This document shows, one piece after another, positions 24,901-39,900 of a DNA stretch of 64,000 nucleotides. This stretch comes from Gordionus sp. m RMFG-2023. Lineage: Eukaryota > Nematomorpha > Gordioida > Chordodea > Parachordodidae. Position 1 is the stretch's first letter; every line of letters begins with the position of its first letter. Location: contig NC_088775.1 of the NCBI RefSeq assembly GCF_954871325.1, forward strand, positions 36,433,561 to 36,497,560. The letters are read 5' to 3'. The position numbers and the translations under genes are program-made. The notes below the pieces were generated by a model that did not search any database, was not told where the DNA came from, and saw nothing but the letters and a program-made list of their open reading frames with translations.

Positions 24901-27900
24901 CCTCGGCAAACATACTATATCAAAACAGGATGCAATAACCTTTTGGAAAAAGAGACTGCAACTTTCTAGACTTGCTAATTTAGCTAGGAAAGTACTTTGT
25001 ATACCTGCAACTAGTACACCAAGCTAAATGATTTTTCCATCTCTGGATTAATATTACATGGTAAAAGATTTATGCCTCGCGAAAAAATCGACTTGCAAAA
25101 AGTATTCGTCATTAGGTATTTATTTGTGCAAAAGATATTTGTATTTAAATTTGAAAATTTTTTGTACATATTTAGTATTTATATTTAAAATTGTTTTAAT
25201 TTATATTCAAATACCTTTTTTTGAAGTGAATTTGTATTTATACTAGAATATATTTTTTTTAAATTTGCCTAACCCTGAATATAATGAATAAAAGAATAAA
25301 TCAACCGAATGTATAATCGTTTTTGAGCGCTTCGGCGTAAAAATTAGGTGTACGCACAGTCCCGAGAGAATCGTAGGCCCCATAATAATCGTAAGGCAAA
25401 ACTGGTCGAGCTGTATGAGTGGGGTCAAACCAACCGGGTCTCTCCCATCCATGACGTTCCTGGTAAACGCAACCACGATCTAAAAGAGTCTGTTGTAAGA
25501 TTTTATGATGAGGACATTTTATAATAAGTCATAGCCTAAAAAATATCTAAATTAAATTTACATTTTATTCGTATACCAAGAATTTAGTGTTAATCTGTTA
25601 AGATAATTTAGATTCCTAAGTTTATTAAGTTTGGCCTTATATTTATGGCGATTACGATGTATGATGGCAATGTAGGCAAATAGAGATCTTTATGCCATGG
25701 CCATGTTATTCAGTAGGGCTACATTTCTCTGCGTCGCCGCTTTGAGCAGGCCTTTTGAAACATTTTCGCTTCATAATAATAACGTCAATCATTATTCCAA
25801 AAGTACACGAAGGAATATCACAGTACCATCAACGATTAGTCAATGAACATTCTTTATTATGAATGGATATCGCAAAAGGAAAAAATCGAAGTGGAAAACG
25901 AAGCAGATGATTTGACAAAGATTTTATTATCACCGGAAAAAAAACACTTAATGTTAATTTAGAATAATATTAATGACGATGCTGAAATTGGATGCTTCAG
26001 GAAATATCTATGGTGCCTTTCGGGTTTGGTGTTTCTCATAGTTATATCTACTATCACCATGGATCATTCACATTGAAATTAGCTATTTTTTTGAAATATT
26101 CAAGGTAATCATGATATTATGGAATTAAGTAAATAAAATTGAAGTACTTTATAAAATTTTATTAATCTGTTATAGCAATTTAATTGATCAGGCAACACCG
26201 TTATATATCGATCATTTTTTTAACAAACATATATATATGCCGATATGCCACGATCCCATAAAGGGGTGGCATGTCGTATTTGTAAATACGTTTACATTTT
26301 ATATTTACGCGAAATGCCAATCAACCGATTAGAATAAGGATTGGATATAAAATTAGATGTAATAATATATGTAGATGTTATTTTTTTTTTGGATTCATTA
26401 ATTTTTTTTATATATAAAAATTATGGATTTATTTTATTTTGATTGAATTGTTTTTTTATTTCGGAAATTATTAATAAAGAAAATCATTCTTTGCGAGTTA
26501 TATTTCTTGTCTGCTTTGTGACTTTCAGGGTTTCGTATAGTTTCTTTTTTTTTGTGACAGTAGTTTTGTTTTTGGTATTTCTGTTTGGTTTTTTTTTAGT
26601 GGTGCCGTGACCAGGATAAGACAAGACCCCAAAGAGGCTGCATTATCAGATTTGCCAACTAATAATTTTATAAAAGATAAAAACCCTTTTTCTTGACTAA
26701 TATCGGATAGGAACATATTCAATATTATATACAATTGCCCGAAACATTGAATGAATACAATTATGATGATTTAATAACAATATTAAAAAATTACTTTAGT
26801 TTACAAAAAAATTTCATTCTGGAATGATATTATTTCAATAAAACATAACAAGAGATAAAAAATGCAATGTTAGATTTTATCATTAGATTTTTGCAGACAT
26901 TTATGGCGAAAGAAAATTAACTAATACAACCAATTTGACATGGGAAAAGCAACGGAAATTGGAATCAAAATGAAGTAACGGAGTTATGACTAGAAAAAAT
27001 TATTATCAAACACGGAAATCGGATTAAAAAAATCGAATAATAATTATTATAAATCAAAGCAAAACAACAATAATTATAATTATAATTACTCAAGGAACAA
27101 AATTCAATGATACTGTTGTGGAAAGGAGGGCCATATCAAACCGAGATGCCCTCAGCTTAAGGTAAGTTGCTTAAATTGCAAGATTAGAGGAAAATTGGGA
27201 AAAATGTGCCGCCCAGCAACTCAAAAACGATTGAGAATCAGGAGGACAAAGACGGTAACCCCTTATAATCAATTAAAAATTTATAAAATTAATAGTATAA
27301 TTAAATAATAGTACAAATCAGTGCCTTTAATGGCAATACATAAAACAATGTGTGGAAATAAATCAAGTAAAATTACTCAAAAATTTCCCCTATTATTCAA
27401 TAATTAGGTCATTTAAAAAAATTTAAAGCGTCACTATTTGTCAAAGGCAAACCAAATTTACATTTTTACAAGAGTCGTCTAATACCATGCTTGGGAAACA
27501 AAAATAAACAAATACAAAGGCTAAAACCCCTAAGCGTTTTAGAAAAAATGTAACACTCTTCAATAGCATTACCTATTATACCAATTTTAAAAATATGAAG
27601 ATATAGTACCTTAAGTGCTTTTAAACCAAAAAAACCTGAATATATTGATAGAACACTGTTCCTCACTTCATACAATTGAATCACTAGCTACATTGGGAAT
27701 GATAAACATACTCCGTATTAAATTTATCAGACGCTCATTTCAAATAGTGTTAGACAAAGATGCTATGAAAATATTGGTTATCAATAAATACACCGATAGA
27801 ACCTTGCCGCTATACGAGATCATGATTTGAGGTCGCCCCAACTCCATTACACGGAGCAGCAGTATACCTATATGGTAAAATAATAACGAAGGTAACTGGA

Positions 27901-30900
27901 GATTTACTCAAAAATAACTTGTCCAATGTGCATTAACAATTTTAGAGGATATGTGGTCCACAAAGTTACGTAAAAATTATTTATTAAAAGCTGCACATTT
28001 GTACACATAAGAAAAATCCAACCTTGGCAATAGAGCCCAGCTCAAAATGAAGCCATTCCAATATTAAAAATAACATCAACAAAGCTCCGGTGCTTATGCA
28101 TTATGATCCCCAACTACCATGGATACTAGCAATAGATGCGCCACAATGTGGAGGTGAAGTCGTACTATCATATATAAAAAAAATAATTTATCCAAATAAC
28201 TTTTTGTGATGAACCCCCGTCTTTGATAATAATTTGTCTATGCCATAAATTCCGTTGTCTCCATTTTTGCGATTTCTGTTACCTTAACCCGTTTCCAGTT
28301 AGTTATATTGATTAATTTTAATAAATTCTTTCACCATTGATGCTTAAAACAAGACTATCACGTAACGTATTATTGTACTCTTCATTGAATTAGAATGTAT
28401 TTGCTTTATTTTTAATCTAATAATAAGATCTATAATTGTTTTGATTGTCTCTTGTTATGTCTTATTACTGGAATTTCGTTATATACTAAAATAATTTAAC
28501 ATTATTATTTAATCCAAAATTTAATTCATTCAATATTTTAGACAAGCATAAAATGCATGAATATTGAATATGTTTCCATTCCAATATGAGTTTTTCTTGT
28601 TTTATCCTCCGTCTTGATTTCAAAAAATATAAAATCAATATTATTTAAGTACACATATAGTCTATTTTTATGGTACTGTTCAAATTTTCCAGACCTCAAT
28701 TTTATGGGTGTAAACTTAAAGGTAAAGGTATTTTATTCCAAAACCAAATTAAAAACTAGAGTCCATATTTTTATGTGCAACCAATAAAATCGACGATACT
28801 TTTGTTTCAATGTATCATAGTTGTCGGTCTGTCACATTTTATGTATCGAACAAATCGACACTTTTAATCTTAAATAATAGTCAATTCTCCATTTTTCAAT
28901 GAAAAACTTAGAAATAAAAAAGTATTTAATTTACACATAATAAAAAAAATATTTAAATTGTTTATTTAATTTCTGAAATTTCACAAGATCGCATATTGAT
29001 TCCGATAATTTCTACTGCATTAATAACCTTTTAGAAACTCGCTTTCACCTTTTTATGCAAATTGGTTCTCATATTTGTAAGCTTGGTTAACCTCGTGGGG
29101 CTTCTTGGAAGGACTAGCCATTGCTATTCACGAGGTTAATTACATTAGCTTCATGGATAGTCTCAACCCACAAGATGATTATTTTTAATATTAATATTTG
29201 TATTTGATTTTTGAAATTAAATATATTTTAAAAAATTTATTATGAATCACAAGCAATTTTAAATATTATAATACTATTCCTTTATATTTTCTATTTTCAA
29301 TTTATGTGATGATTATGTCTGATTTTCAAAAATATTAAATTATTAATCCATATTTGACATTTTATCTTGTATCTTACATTACAGTTTGTTTATTCACTTA
29401 ATATAAAATTTAGAAATATAAAAAAATATTTAATTGTCTCATAAATTAATTACAATTTTTAAAAAAATAATATATTGTTTATTATTTAAAATTTAGAAAT
29501 ATAAAAAAATATTTAATTGTCTCATAAATTAATTACAATTTTTAAAAAAATAATATATTGTTTATTATTTAATTAATCGGATAGGGCTGATATTTTCAAA
29601 AAAACCATCCGAGATTATTATTCTTCTTAGTTATTTTAGATAAAATAGAATTATCTATTTTTCATTTCATACATAATTTCCTATTAATAAAGAAAAAATG
29701 AAGAAAAGGAACCAAAATGCAATTTATTTGAATTATATGTATTTAAAAAAGAATTATTTTTTTAAAAAGTAGCTTAAAATAAAACAATATTTTTTTTGTT
29801 TTTGCAACAAGAAAAGGATTTTAAAATATTTAATGAGTAACAACCAACCATAAACATTGCCTATATTTTAAATAATATCAGAGTTTGAAAAAAAAAATAA
29901 CAGGGATTTTTGATCAAATTTTATCTAAAAATGGTAAAATCTCTTTAAAAAATTCGTCTTTTATAAATAAATCTTTTAAAATTTTACCGCATAAAAATTG
30001 CAAAATTTTTAAAAAAAGAGAGATTTTTAAAGAAAGATTTTTTGAAGATTTTGTCTAAATTTGAAGAGGGGGGGGGCTAAATCCACTTGATCATTAGTGA
30101 TAATGCACCCAATATCACCTTGGCCATCTCAAAGTATTAACTAATATGGATGAATAAATTTTTTTACCCTATATTAATCTTTCTATTTTATTATTTAGTA
30201 TCCGGGATAGTTTAAAATGTTCCTGCTTACAATCCTGATCATAGGCCACAAAGTCGACCTAAAAGATTATTCAAGATACATTGATGAGATAGTGAAGGTC
30301 AACAGGAACGGTTTAGGCTAATTCACAATCCGAAAAATTTTTCAAAAAAGTGGTTGGTTGCATTCAGATCGAGTTTAGAAGCCAAATAGAATCTTGTTAC
30401 TTAGTCAAATCCGATATTTGCAGCAGATCACTTTTTGAATTTTTAAATGTGGAGCACTCTGAACCGATTCTGGTTGACTTTCACTATGGTTAGCTATTCC
30501 ACAGAACCCATCTAACATCCAAATAAACAAAGGTTCATGGAAAAACTTAACTTTTAGTGAACGACCGTGGGTAAAACCAAGATCAAAGGTTAAGCTGATA
30601 TATATCAACTGGGGATAACGTTATTTTATCAGAATTTTTAATATTCTGATATATGCAAAAAAGCTGATAATTAATTCACAAGAAAATTTTGCTTCAAAAT
30701 TGATAATCATAAAAGATAATGAAATTCACTTTGCTCTAATGCTCACCTGATATAAAGGTGATTTCCTTAGGTTCCTGCTAGCCAGCGGTTCATCGTTAGG
30801 AAATACGATCGAATAATTTTTTGCGTAAGCCTCGTGACTTCTCTCTATTATCCAGGCCGTGTTCGAAGTGTATCGTTTGTTAAAGCGACTTTTTTTGTGA

Positions 30901-33900
30901 ATCAATATATATAGAGCGCATAAGATTGAATGAATTAACGAACTATAAAACAAACAAACATATATATTTCTGATAATCGAAGTGCTCTACTTATGTTTTA
31001 TTACAAATAAGAAAATCGACTTCGAATTTTTAAAAATACATTATTTATGAAGACATGGCATAATTAAAATCGCCATAAATATGTAAATACTTTTTTTTCG
31101 AGTAAAATTTGATTTATAGATAACATAAAATTTATGCATTTTAAAGATCAAATGATAAATTAACATAAGATAATCAATCGCACCGTATGTCGAAATTAAA
31201 GAGGTCGAGATCGGGCCGACCCCTTGCTATGAGCTTGGCCACTTCACGGCCGCAACCGCCGCTCAACATCATGCCGCTGCTGTTAAATCCAGAGCCGTGG
31301 TAGTAACCACTAACCTCAAGGGACTCTCCTATAATCGGTTTATGATCCGGTGTGAACGATTCTTAGGTAAAGTATTCGAAAAGTAAAATAAGTTTATTCT
31401 ATTATTTATTCCCCCATTTTTTCTTTTTTTTACATAAATAACGTGAAGTTCAATAAAAGAATCATTTGATACATACATCCTACTCCATATTAATATAAAA
31501 ATGTGTTACCATAACCACAAACGGTTGATTTTATCCCAGCCTCTCTGAGTATAGGCATAATTTCCAAGCATCCCTTCAAGTTTTGGTCAAACACGTCCCA
31601 ATTTAGGTCGAAAAGATTGAATGGGGCTGATGAAAGTTTGGGAGTTTTCTATGATAGAGATAGGAAATAAGACATTATAAATAGACTACTAATAAAAAAT
31701 ATAAAACTCTCAGGCGCGTAGCCAGGAATTTTTTACATGTAGGGGAAGGGGGAGATTTTTTCTTGAAATAAATTTATGAATAAGAATAAATATATAGAAT
31801 AACTTGAATGTGATGTGGTCTTTTTATTTAATAATATGGTTAAACAAGTGATTTTTTATTGAATAATATGGTTATACAAAAGAAAATAAAATGAATGGTT
31901 TTTTTAATCTGTGTATATATCAAAAATAATCATTCTTTATATATCTCAAAAATCAATTGTTTCCAATCACGTTATATAATTAACAACCTTTAATATATTA
32001 TTACAATCTAAATATATCTTCTTTTCGCCTTAAGTGAAACATTTGTCAAAAAGTAATATTAAACATAAATGTAATTGAAAACACTACTTTAAATACATAA
32101 TATAAGTTGTATCATACAACAATTTTTTTATTTATTATAACCTTATATTAAAAATAACAATTTCAAAAAATAATAAAATATTGGAATACAAAATATTTAA
32201 GAGCGAATATAATATTTTTAAAAAAATATATTAGGGCTAAAACCGATATATAAATCATAGTAAAATAAGGAAAAAAAAGTTAATAAAATATCGTTTATAA
32301 ATGAAAATAATTTAATCTTCTTTGCGATTGCGCCAATTAATCAATAATTTGTTCTGAATGAGGATTTAAATCTCAATATATATTAAGTAAAGCTTATTCA
32401 ATTCAATCGATTTTAAGATGTCGTAATTTTGATTTAGGTTTTTATTTTCTATAATGAAGAAAAAATCCTCATTTGTGGCGGTACTAATTGCTATGGTTGC
32501 CAAAATATACAGTAATTTTGATATATTTAAAAAAAGCCAAATAATATTTTAAAGTAAGCGATGCTTCCATTGCGTTTCTTGGAGGGGATCATCTACTAAA
32601 ATTAATACCAAGAATTCTGAAACTAATAGGCCTCAGATATATTTATATCCTCTGAATATAATTTAACTATATTTAATTTTTTAAATATCAAGATCTAATA
32701 TATCCTCAGAAATATTTATAGTAGTAGGTAATAGTATTTTGGATAGAGCCATTTGATGAATCGCAGATTGTTCATTGATTTGAGTCAAAAATGCACCATA
32801 AAATGGAATAACTAATGCTATTTTATAGTAATCATCAATTGAGTCCACAATAATATTGAAACTATTTATTGTGCTAGGTGCAAGTCTAAGCTTGCGAATG
32901 GAAAAATCTTAAAATTTGGCTTTCGCCTCAATAATCACATAAATCCTGTGAAATGTAGTCGTTATCATCTCTTCGTTTTCTAAGCGGTAATATAATAATA
33001 TTCGCGTATCTCATAACTTCAGCTATATTAATATCATTTATTTGAAAAATATTGCATAAAATTGTAGTGTAATTAAATACTTCATTGATATATTCCTATG
33101 CAAAAATAAATCGGCTGTCATATTCAATCTAATAATGCATCTGCTTAATATGTGATTTAGGTATTTCTAATATTTCCCCAAGGGCATGCTAAATGGGCTT
33201 TTCTACATCCAAAAATGCTGTAATAGCTTGATATAGAAGACTCAATCTTATTTGGCATACTTTTTACAGTTTCTTTCTTCTTGTAGCACAAGAAGTATCG
33301 AAAATTATTTTGGATATTTAAACATTTCATACACTCTATAAATGTTGTCAAAGTACCCATCAATTTTTAATATTTAAAAAAATGTATGAAAATAAGCTTT
33401 AAATTTTCGTGGGAAAAATATTAATACAGAGGAAATAAATATTTAAATTAATTTTAACTTTTTGCTAAAATTTAAAATAGAATATAAAATAATATATTTG
33501 AAATAGAATACTTTGCATTCACAATTCATAAAAACCTTTTGTTATTTCAAAATTTTTTGCTATGGGGGGAGGGAAATTCCCCTACTGGCTACCCTCTTGA
33601 TAACCCTTATATATAACAAGTTGAAATTTTATAATAAATACTCAATAAATAAGTAATATTAGCATAATTTCGTCAATATTGCAAATTTAAGCAATAAAAG
33701 CAAAATATAGATAATAATTATAAATCTATTTAAATATGGGTATCGTGTTGGTTTTAGTCAATATCGGATGGGGGAAAGTAGATCGTTGTAGCCTAATAAT
33801 TAAGAGCCATAAATTTTTAGCATTAATAGGTAAAGGCCAATAAGTTAATTATTTGCGAAGTTGGGGGTAGGGGAGGGAGTCAACAGATAACTAATTTCCA

Positions 33901-36900
33901 TTATCATTCTGTAGGAATGATCTAAATATAGCCTAGTAATGATTCGGAACCTTGATTAGGTCCGGTTTTCCACAGCAACCAAACTTATATATTTTATGAA
34001 TTTCACAACAAAGTTATTTGTATATTATTCATTTATAAGATTACGTTATCGGGTCCATGAACGAAGGCGGGGTTAGTTTCGTAACCTCCAAAAGCAAAAC
34101 TTTGTCTGCCTTGCAACTTGACGTAGATCGACCGGTCATGATCCCGAATGTTGGGAACAGTTATGGCGTTTTTAGCATGATCAAATTTAACGGATGAGCT
34201 AAATTTGGGAAGAGGGATACCCAAGGGATCAAAGACTGATTCGCTCAGGACGTAAGAGTGAAACAAAGGGGTCTGGGGAAGGGCAACACCGATTTCCGAT
34301 GCCAGGGAGCATGCCCACACACCAGCACAATTAACTACCTGTCGACAACGAACCATACCGGTTTTGATCGATGAATCATCGGTCATAGTAGCACCTGCAG
34401 TAGGTCGAAATGAAAAATGTATGCCAGCCACTTTGGGCCTGATAGAGGCCCCGTCTATGGGGGCCAACATTTGAATGGAATCAACGATGCAATTTTCGAA
34501 TACCTTCGATATAATATTTATATTTTTTTAACAATGAAATTTATGTTGATTTTTAATACTCATTACTCACATAAAAAATATACAAAAATTTTTATGAATG
34601 GTTAGTCTTAGCTTTAAATATTATATTTCAGGATATCATCATAAAAGGGTTGGGACTAATTATACTATTATAATTAAAAGTAGGAAGGAGAGTTTTACAA
34701 AATAAAATTGTTTTAAATAAAAATATAAGGTGATGATTGCAAAATCCTATAATACATACAATTTTTTTTAAGTAATCAATATGAACAGCTGACTTCAATT
34801 AGTTCCATTTCAAATTTTAATTTCATTTTTTTTAACCTTAGCACCCGATTTTTTAGCCTGGTGTATTAGGGCGTTGCAATATCCAGTGGGATCAATTTGA
34901 CCATCTCCCGGGCTATAAAGAGCTCCGGTCACGTGATTAGCATCGATCAATGGGTGAACGTCTCCTATATCTGATGGTCGTAACATACGTGATTCTACGT
35001 CAAAAAATTTGCCCAGCTTTCAAACATGTAAACAAATAAAATATATTAAAAACGTCATTGTGCCATTTAAGCATTAATGAGACCTTTACTCCAATTATTA
35101 TTTTTTATTTAATATAGTTTATTAATTAATTAAATAGGACACAATATAAGAAGAAAACGTTATTTCACGAAATTTAAAATATTGTGCAAATTTATAAAAG
35201 TGATTGCATAATTAATATAAACCGTATATAGATATTAAAATAATATTTTTCTAAATTTATTACATAATATGTACTATATTAACTTTAATTTTTATTATTA
35301 CTCAATTTATATTACTTTTAAATTGTTAATATGAGTTTGCAGCTATGTTTTATAATCGTAATTGATTTACATTTTATTTAAAAAAATATTTATTTTTTTA
35401 TTTTATAAAAAGCTCATGAGAAAATTATTGTTAGATAATAACAGGTTTTGTTTTTATACTTAGTTGATAAAATAAAGAAATCTTCCTTATATTTAAATTG
35501 AGCTAAATTCCTACTACTAATACCCATTCAACAAAGCAATTCCTCTCAAGACCGACTTATATTTTATTTTAAACAAGACTTTTCCCCTTTTTATATAAAG
35601 ATAACAAAATTAAAGTTACCAATATATTTCAAATAAAAAAATATACCAATTGATAAATTTCCGTATTATTATATAGAAAAAATGAATAAGTATCCAAAAC
35701 AATTTTAATACTTTAATTTGATATTTCGAAATTGATGCAAAATTATTGATTTTTATATTTATATCAAGAGATTAAACGTTGTATGCACAGCGTCTACATG
35801 ACAGGATTTTCACTGAGTGCAAACCCCCCTCAAAAACCTTCCTTCCTAATTTTCCATTATTTATTACACCTTTTTAATTATATTAATACTCCTTTCAGAA
35901 ATTTTAAAAAGAATAACTTAAATTATTTTATTTATACTACCAACTATCAAAATTTTGTGAATATAAGAGTTCTTTTTTAGATAATGAATTCAATTAAAAA
36001 CCCCCTCATTTACAATGAAGGCATATTATAGCATTATGAGCTTGTTAAGAATAGCAGAAAGTTTTATTTGGAAAATAATGTCTATGATTGTTTGCAATGT
36101 ATAGATTTGGTCGATGATCAGCAATATCATTGTATTATAATAGGTCTATAATAACAGTAATTTTTACAGCAATATATTTTGTCCTATTTCATCTCAAAAT
36201 TTAATAGATAACCCCCCCCCCCCAAAAAAAATTTATCTCATCCCCATTAAAGGCGCCTACCCCCTCAAGAAAACTGGATGCAAACTGTTCCTACCCCCAC
36301 TTCTCATGTAGACGCTATGTGTGCACAATGCTTATCATAGAAGTATCTAGATACTTTATCTGTATCTAGTAGATTTTTTAAAGTATCAGATATTATTTTA
36401 GAGGTATCTGTTTTAAGATACTTTAAGATACATTTTGATATACTTTTATTTAATGCTTTTTTATATCATAAATAAAAATACTTGAATGCATAATTTATTT
36501 TATTTCATATGAGCATATAATCTAAATATATTTATATATTTAAAAATATTAAGACTACTATAATAAAAAAATTATACATATATATAAAATATTAAACCTT
36601 AAAAAAATATACACAAATATTCATTAAATATTATATCCGAGTTTATCAATAAACTAGACAAATTTTGTATTACAATCCATCTCAGGAATATGCCATTTTT
36701 ATTTTCAATGGAATTGTTTAGATTAATAGTGATGAAGAGGAAGAAGTAATAATCAATGAAGCATCAACAAGTTTTCAGACAATGTTTTTCCATGGCCAAT
36801 TTATAGAGCATATTTTAAAATAATATCTAGAAGTTGTTTGCCGTGTCTACCAAAAAATACGTAAATTTCAGTTATCATTATCTCAACTTGTAACATTCAT

Positions 36901-39900
36901 TTAAGGGTATAGATATTAAATATGTTTACAATTGTAATTTTAAATTTTAAGAGAAAAGATTAAACACTGTTAATGAAAATAAAAAAGGGGAAGGAGAATA
37001 AATCAATTGAAAAAATATTGGACTAGGCTCATCGTCCATTGGTATTTTAGCCAAGAGACCTCAGATTTTAACCCAAACAACTTTATGAATTATTAACTGC
37101 TTTTATTATAGCTGGCATTCCGCCATTTTCAATTGTTGAAAATCCTTCATTTATAAAAATGATCAAAACAAAACATAAGCTCCACAAAAAATATAATTTG
37201 CCGACGGACAGTGGCTGGTAGATTTCCCAAAGATGGGAAAATGAAAAGAAAGAAATCATAAAATCTAATAGAACCATCGCTAATATGCACAACAGCAGAT
37301 TGTTGGAGATCGCCAATATAGCTAACATTTAAATTTGTATAATTAATTAAGAAGCAGTTTATGAAATGTTAATTTTTATATAGATCTAACAAGTTAGGAA
37401 AATAACGTTGGCTTGTAAAAGAATGACTGGTAGTCATACATATGATAAAATAGATAAGAATTAAGATATAGCAAAGGATTATTGAATTCAAAATAAAATC
37501 TCAAGATCATTACTGATAATGCCAAAATTTTCTCAAAGCTTTTAGGTTTATTTTATTATAAATACAAACATAATATGGTTAGTTATTTATTATAGAGTTT
37601 TCAAGCCAATTGAAAATAATAGTGAAACTATGGATGATCTGGAAGATGAAGAAGCAGTTGTACCAATATCAATATCAAGTCTTTATACAACTGATCAGGA
37701 TTTTGAAATATCAGAATCATATAGTTTACCTAATCATCAATGTTGTGCCAGTCACACATTGAATCTTGTTGCCACTGTGGATGCCAATGGAGCCATGCAG
37801 TGTAAACAATATCAGAGAGTAAAACAATTTTAATTATAATATTTAATATTTTATTCATTAGATATATTGCACAACATTAGTTAAATGTCAAAATATTCTC
37901 CAATTTCATCTGAGATTATTTAAAAAAATATTGGCCGTTCTTTTATATGTCCTAATATAACCCAATGGAACTCCACATAGTTTTGCAATTAATGTCGAAA
38001 TTATTAAAGCTAAATCTGACAAATTAGACAAGATATGTGATGGAATGAAACTATCTAGGTTTTTATCTAATGAATGATATTTTGTTCGTGAATATTGTTT
38101 AGTAAGTTATAAAATTTATATAAATAGCATTATTTTAAATTAGCTAATGAAGCCAGTAGCTAGTTCTCTTGATATTTTGCAAGGTACACAGCTTATTACT
38201 GTGCAACCATTTCACAGCTGATTATCAAATTGAATAACTAATGAATATGAGATTTTGTTTACCACTCTTAGATGCCTAACATAAAGGGTGAAGATAGGTA
38301 AATTAATAATAATAAATTAATCAATTTAATAATTCTAGGTTTATTGTGACAATATTTGAAGATGAAAATATTATAGCAACTATGCTCCATCCCTTTTTAA
38401 AACTTGATTGAATATGGTTATAAATGGATAAAAATTTTAATAAAAAACAATACAGATTAGTTGATGAATTATCAATGTCTACAACTGATTGCAAGCAAAT
38501 AACCTTTGAAAAAAACACAAATAATTTAATATCCAATTTTTTTTCATATTAAATAATTTTTTCAAAAATGAATGTCGAGATTTTAGTATTTTTAAAGAAT
38601 ATCCTGATATATTATTATTCATAAAATATAACACCACAAACCCTTCAAGCGCCCGGTAGAAAGACTTTTTAGTGCAACTAAAAATGTCTTTACAGATAAA
38701 CGAGGATGCCTAAATGACCGAAATTTTGAAAATATTTAATTACTGAAATCTAATGATTATTTATAGTCATTTATATTTTCATATATTATATTATTATATT
38801 AAAATTTAAAAATCATTATTTTAGTTATATTTTGATAAATGTGATATCGAGTTTATAAATTTTTTAGCTCATTTCATGAATTTTCACAATAGAATCCTAA
38901 TTTAGGTTTATGCAAACCTTATATAAAAGTACAATAAAAATTTTATCTGTATCTAGATACATTTTTTAAATTGTATCTGTATATGGAGAACTTTAGCCGA
39001 TGTATCTTTCTAGATCCATTTAAAAAGTATTTTTTAACAACTCTGCTGGGATATTATTGCTGTTTAGCCGATGTATGTATTTAAATCCATTTAAAAGTAT
39101 TTTTTAACAACTCTGCTGGGTATTAATGATGTATTTATAATCAATATAAAAAACCTTTCCAAATCTTGAAATTGTTTCAAATTTGTCGATTTCTTGATAA
39201 AATATCGAGTGGAAATTAATTAAGTTCATTTGGGAATGAACTGCTTAAATCTTAATTATACTTTTTTATTCACAAAATATTTTTTCGTTATATTTGTGTT
39301 AAGATAGTTTATCAGATTCTTAGAATTAATAAAACTAAGAGTGTAGACAATATATTTTATACTTTTAAACAATCTGATTAGAGATATAATATCGATACTG
39401 ACTTTTACAAATTTTCCTTAACTTTGCAATCTTTTACCTTGACAAAGTTCATCAAAAAAATTTTTATCTGTCGTGTCTAGATTTTTCTTTGAAACACCTA
39501 CTCCCCCACTCTTTATCCAAACATTCAACTTCAATTTTACATTTCAAAAAATTGTTTATAAATTTTATATTTAACTAATATTTCAAAATGTTAAAAAGGC
39601 TTTCTTTAAACTTAATATTCGAAGATTATAGAAATTTTTGTTATAATATTGCATTTTTCTAATTTACCACATTTAAAAATTCTGAAAAATATATAAATAA
39701 AATTTTTCATTATTTCTAAACTGTAAACATTTCTAAAAAAATCGAACGCCTTCGCGTTCAATGTTCATTGATAATTCGTTCAAAATTTTATGATAAATTT
39801 TATTTTATTTTTAATTTAATTTAATATAAATAAATGTCTTATATTTTTAACACAATATATTAACCATGTTAAAAAATAATAAGGTTTAATTTTGATAATA

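Noticed and set aside
29088-29139. Hairpin with an 11-bp perfect stem as a possible structured RNA
   Set aside because: A single stem without conservation or flanking signals; cannot be told from chance or a transposon remnant.
37083-37328. Hydrophobic minus-strand frame resembling a membrane protein
   Set aside because: It is exactly antisense to a conserved hAT transposase block on the plus strand.
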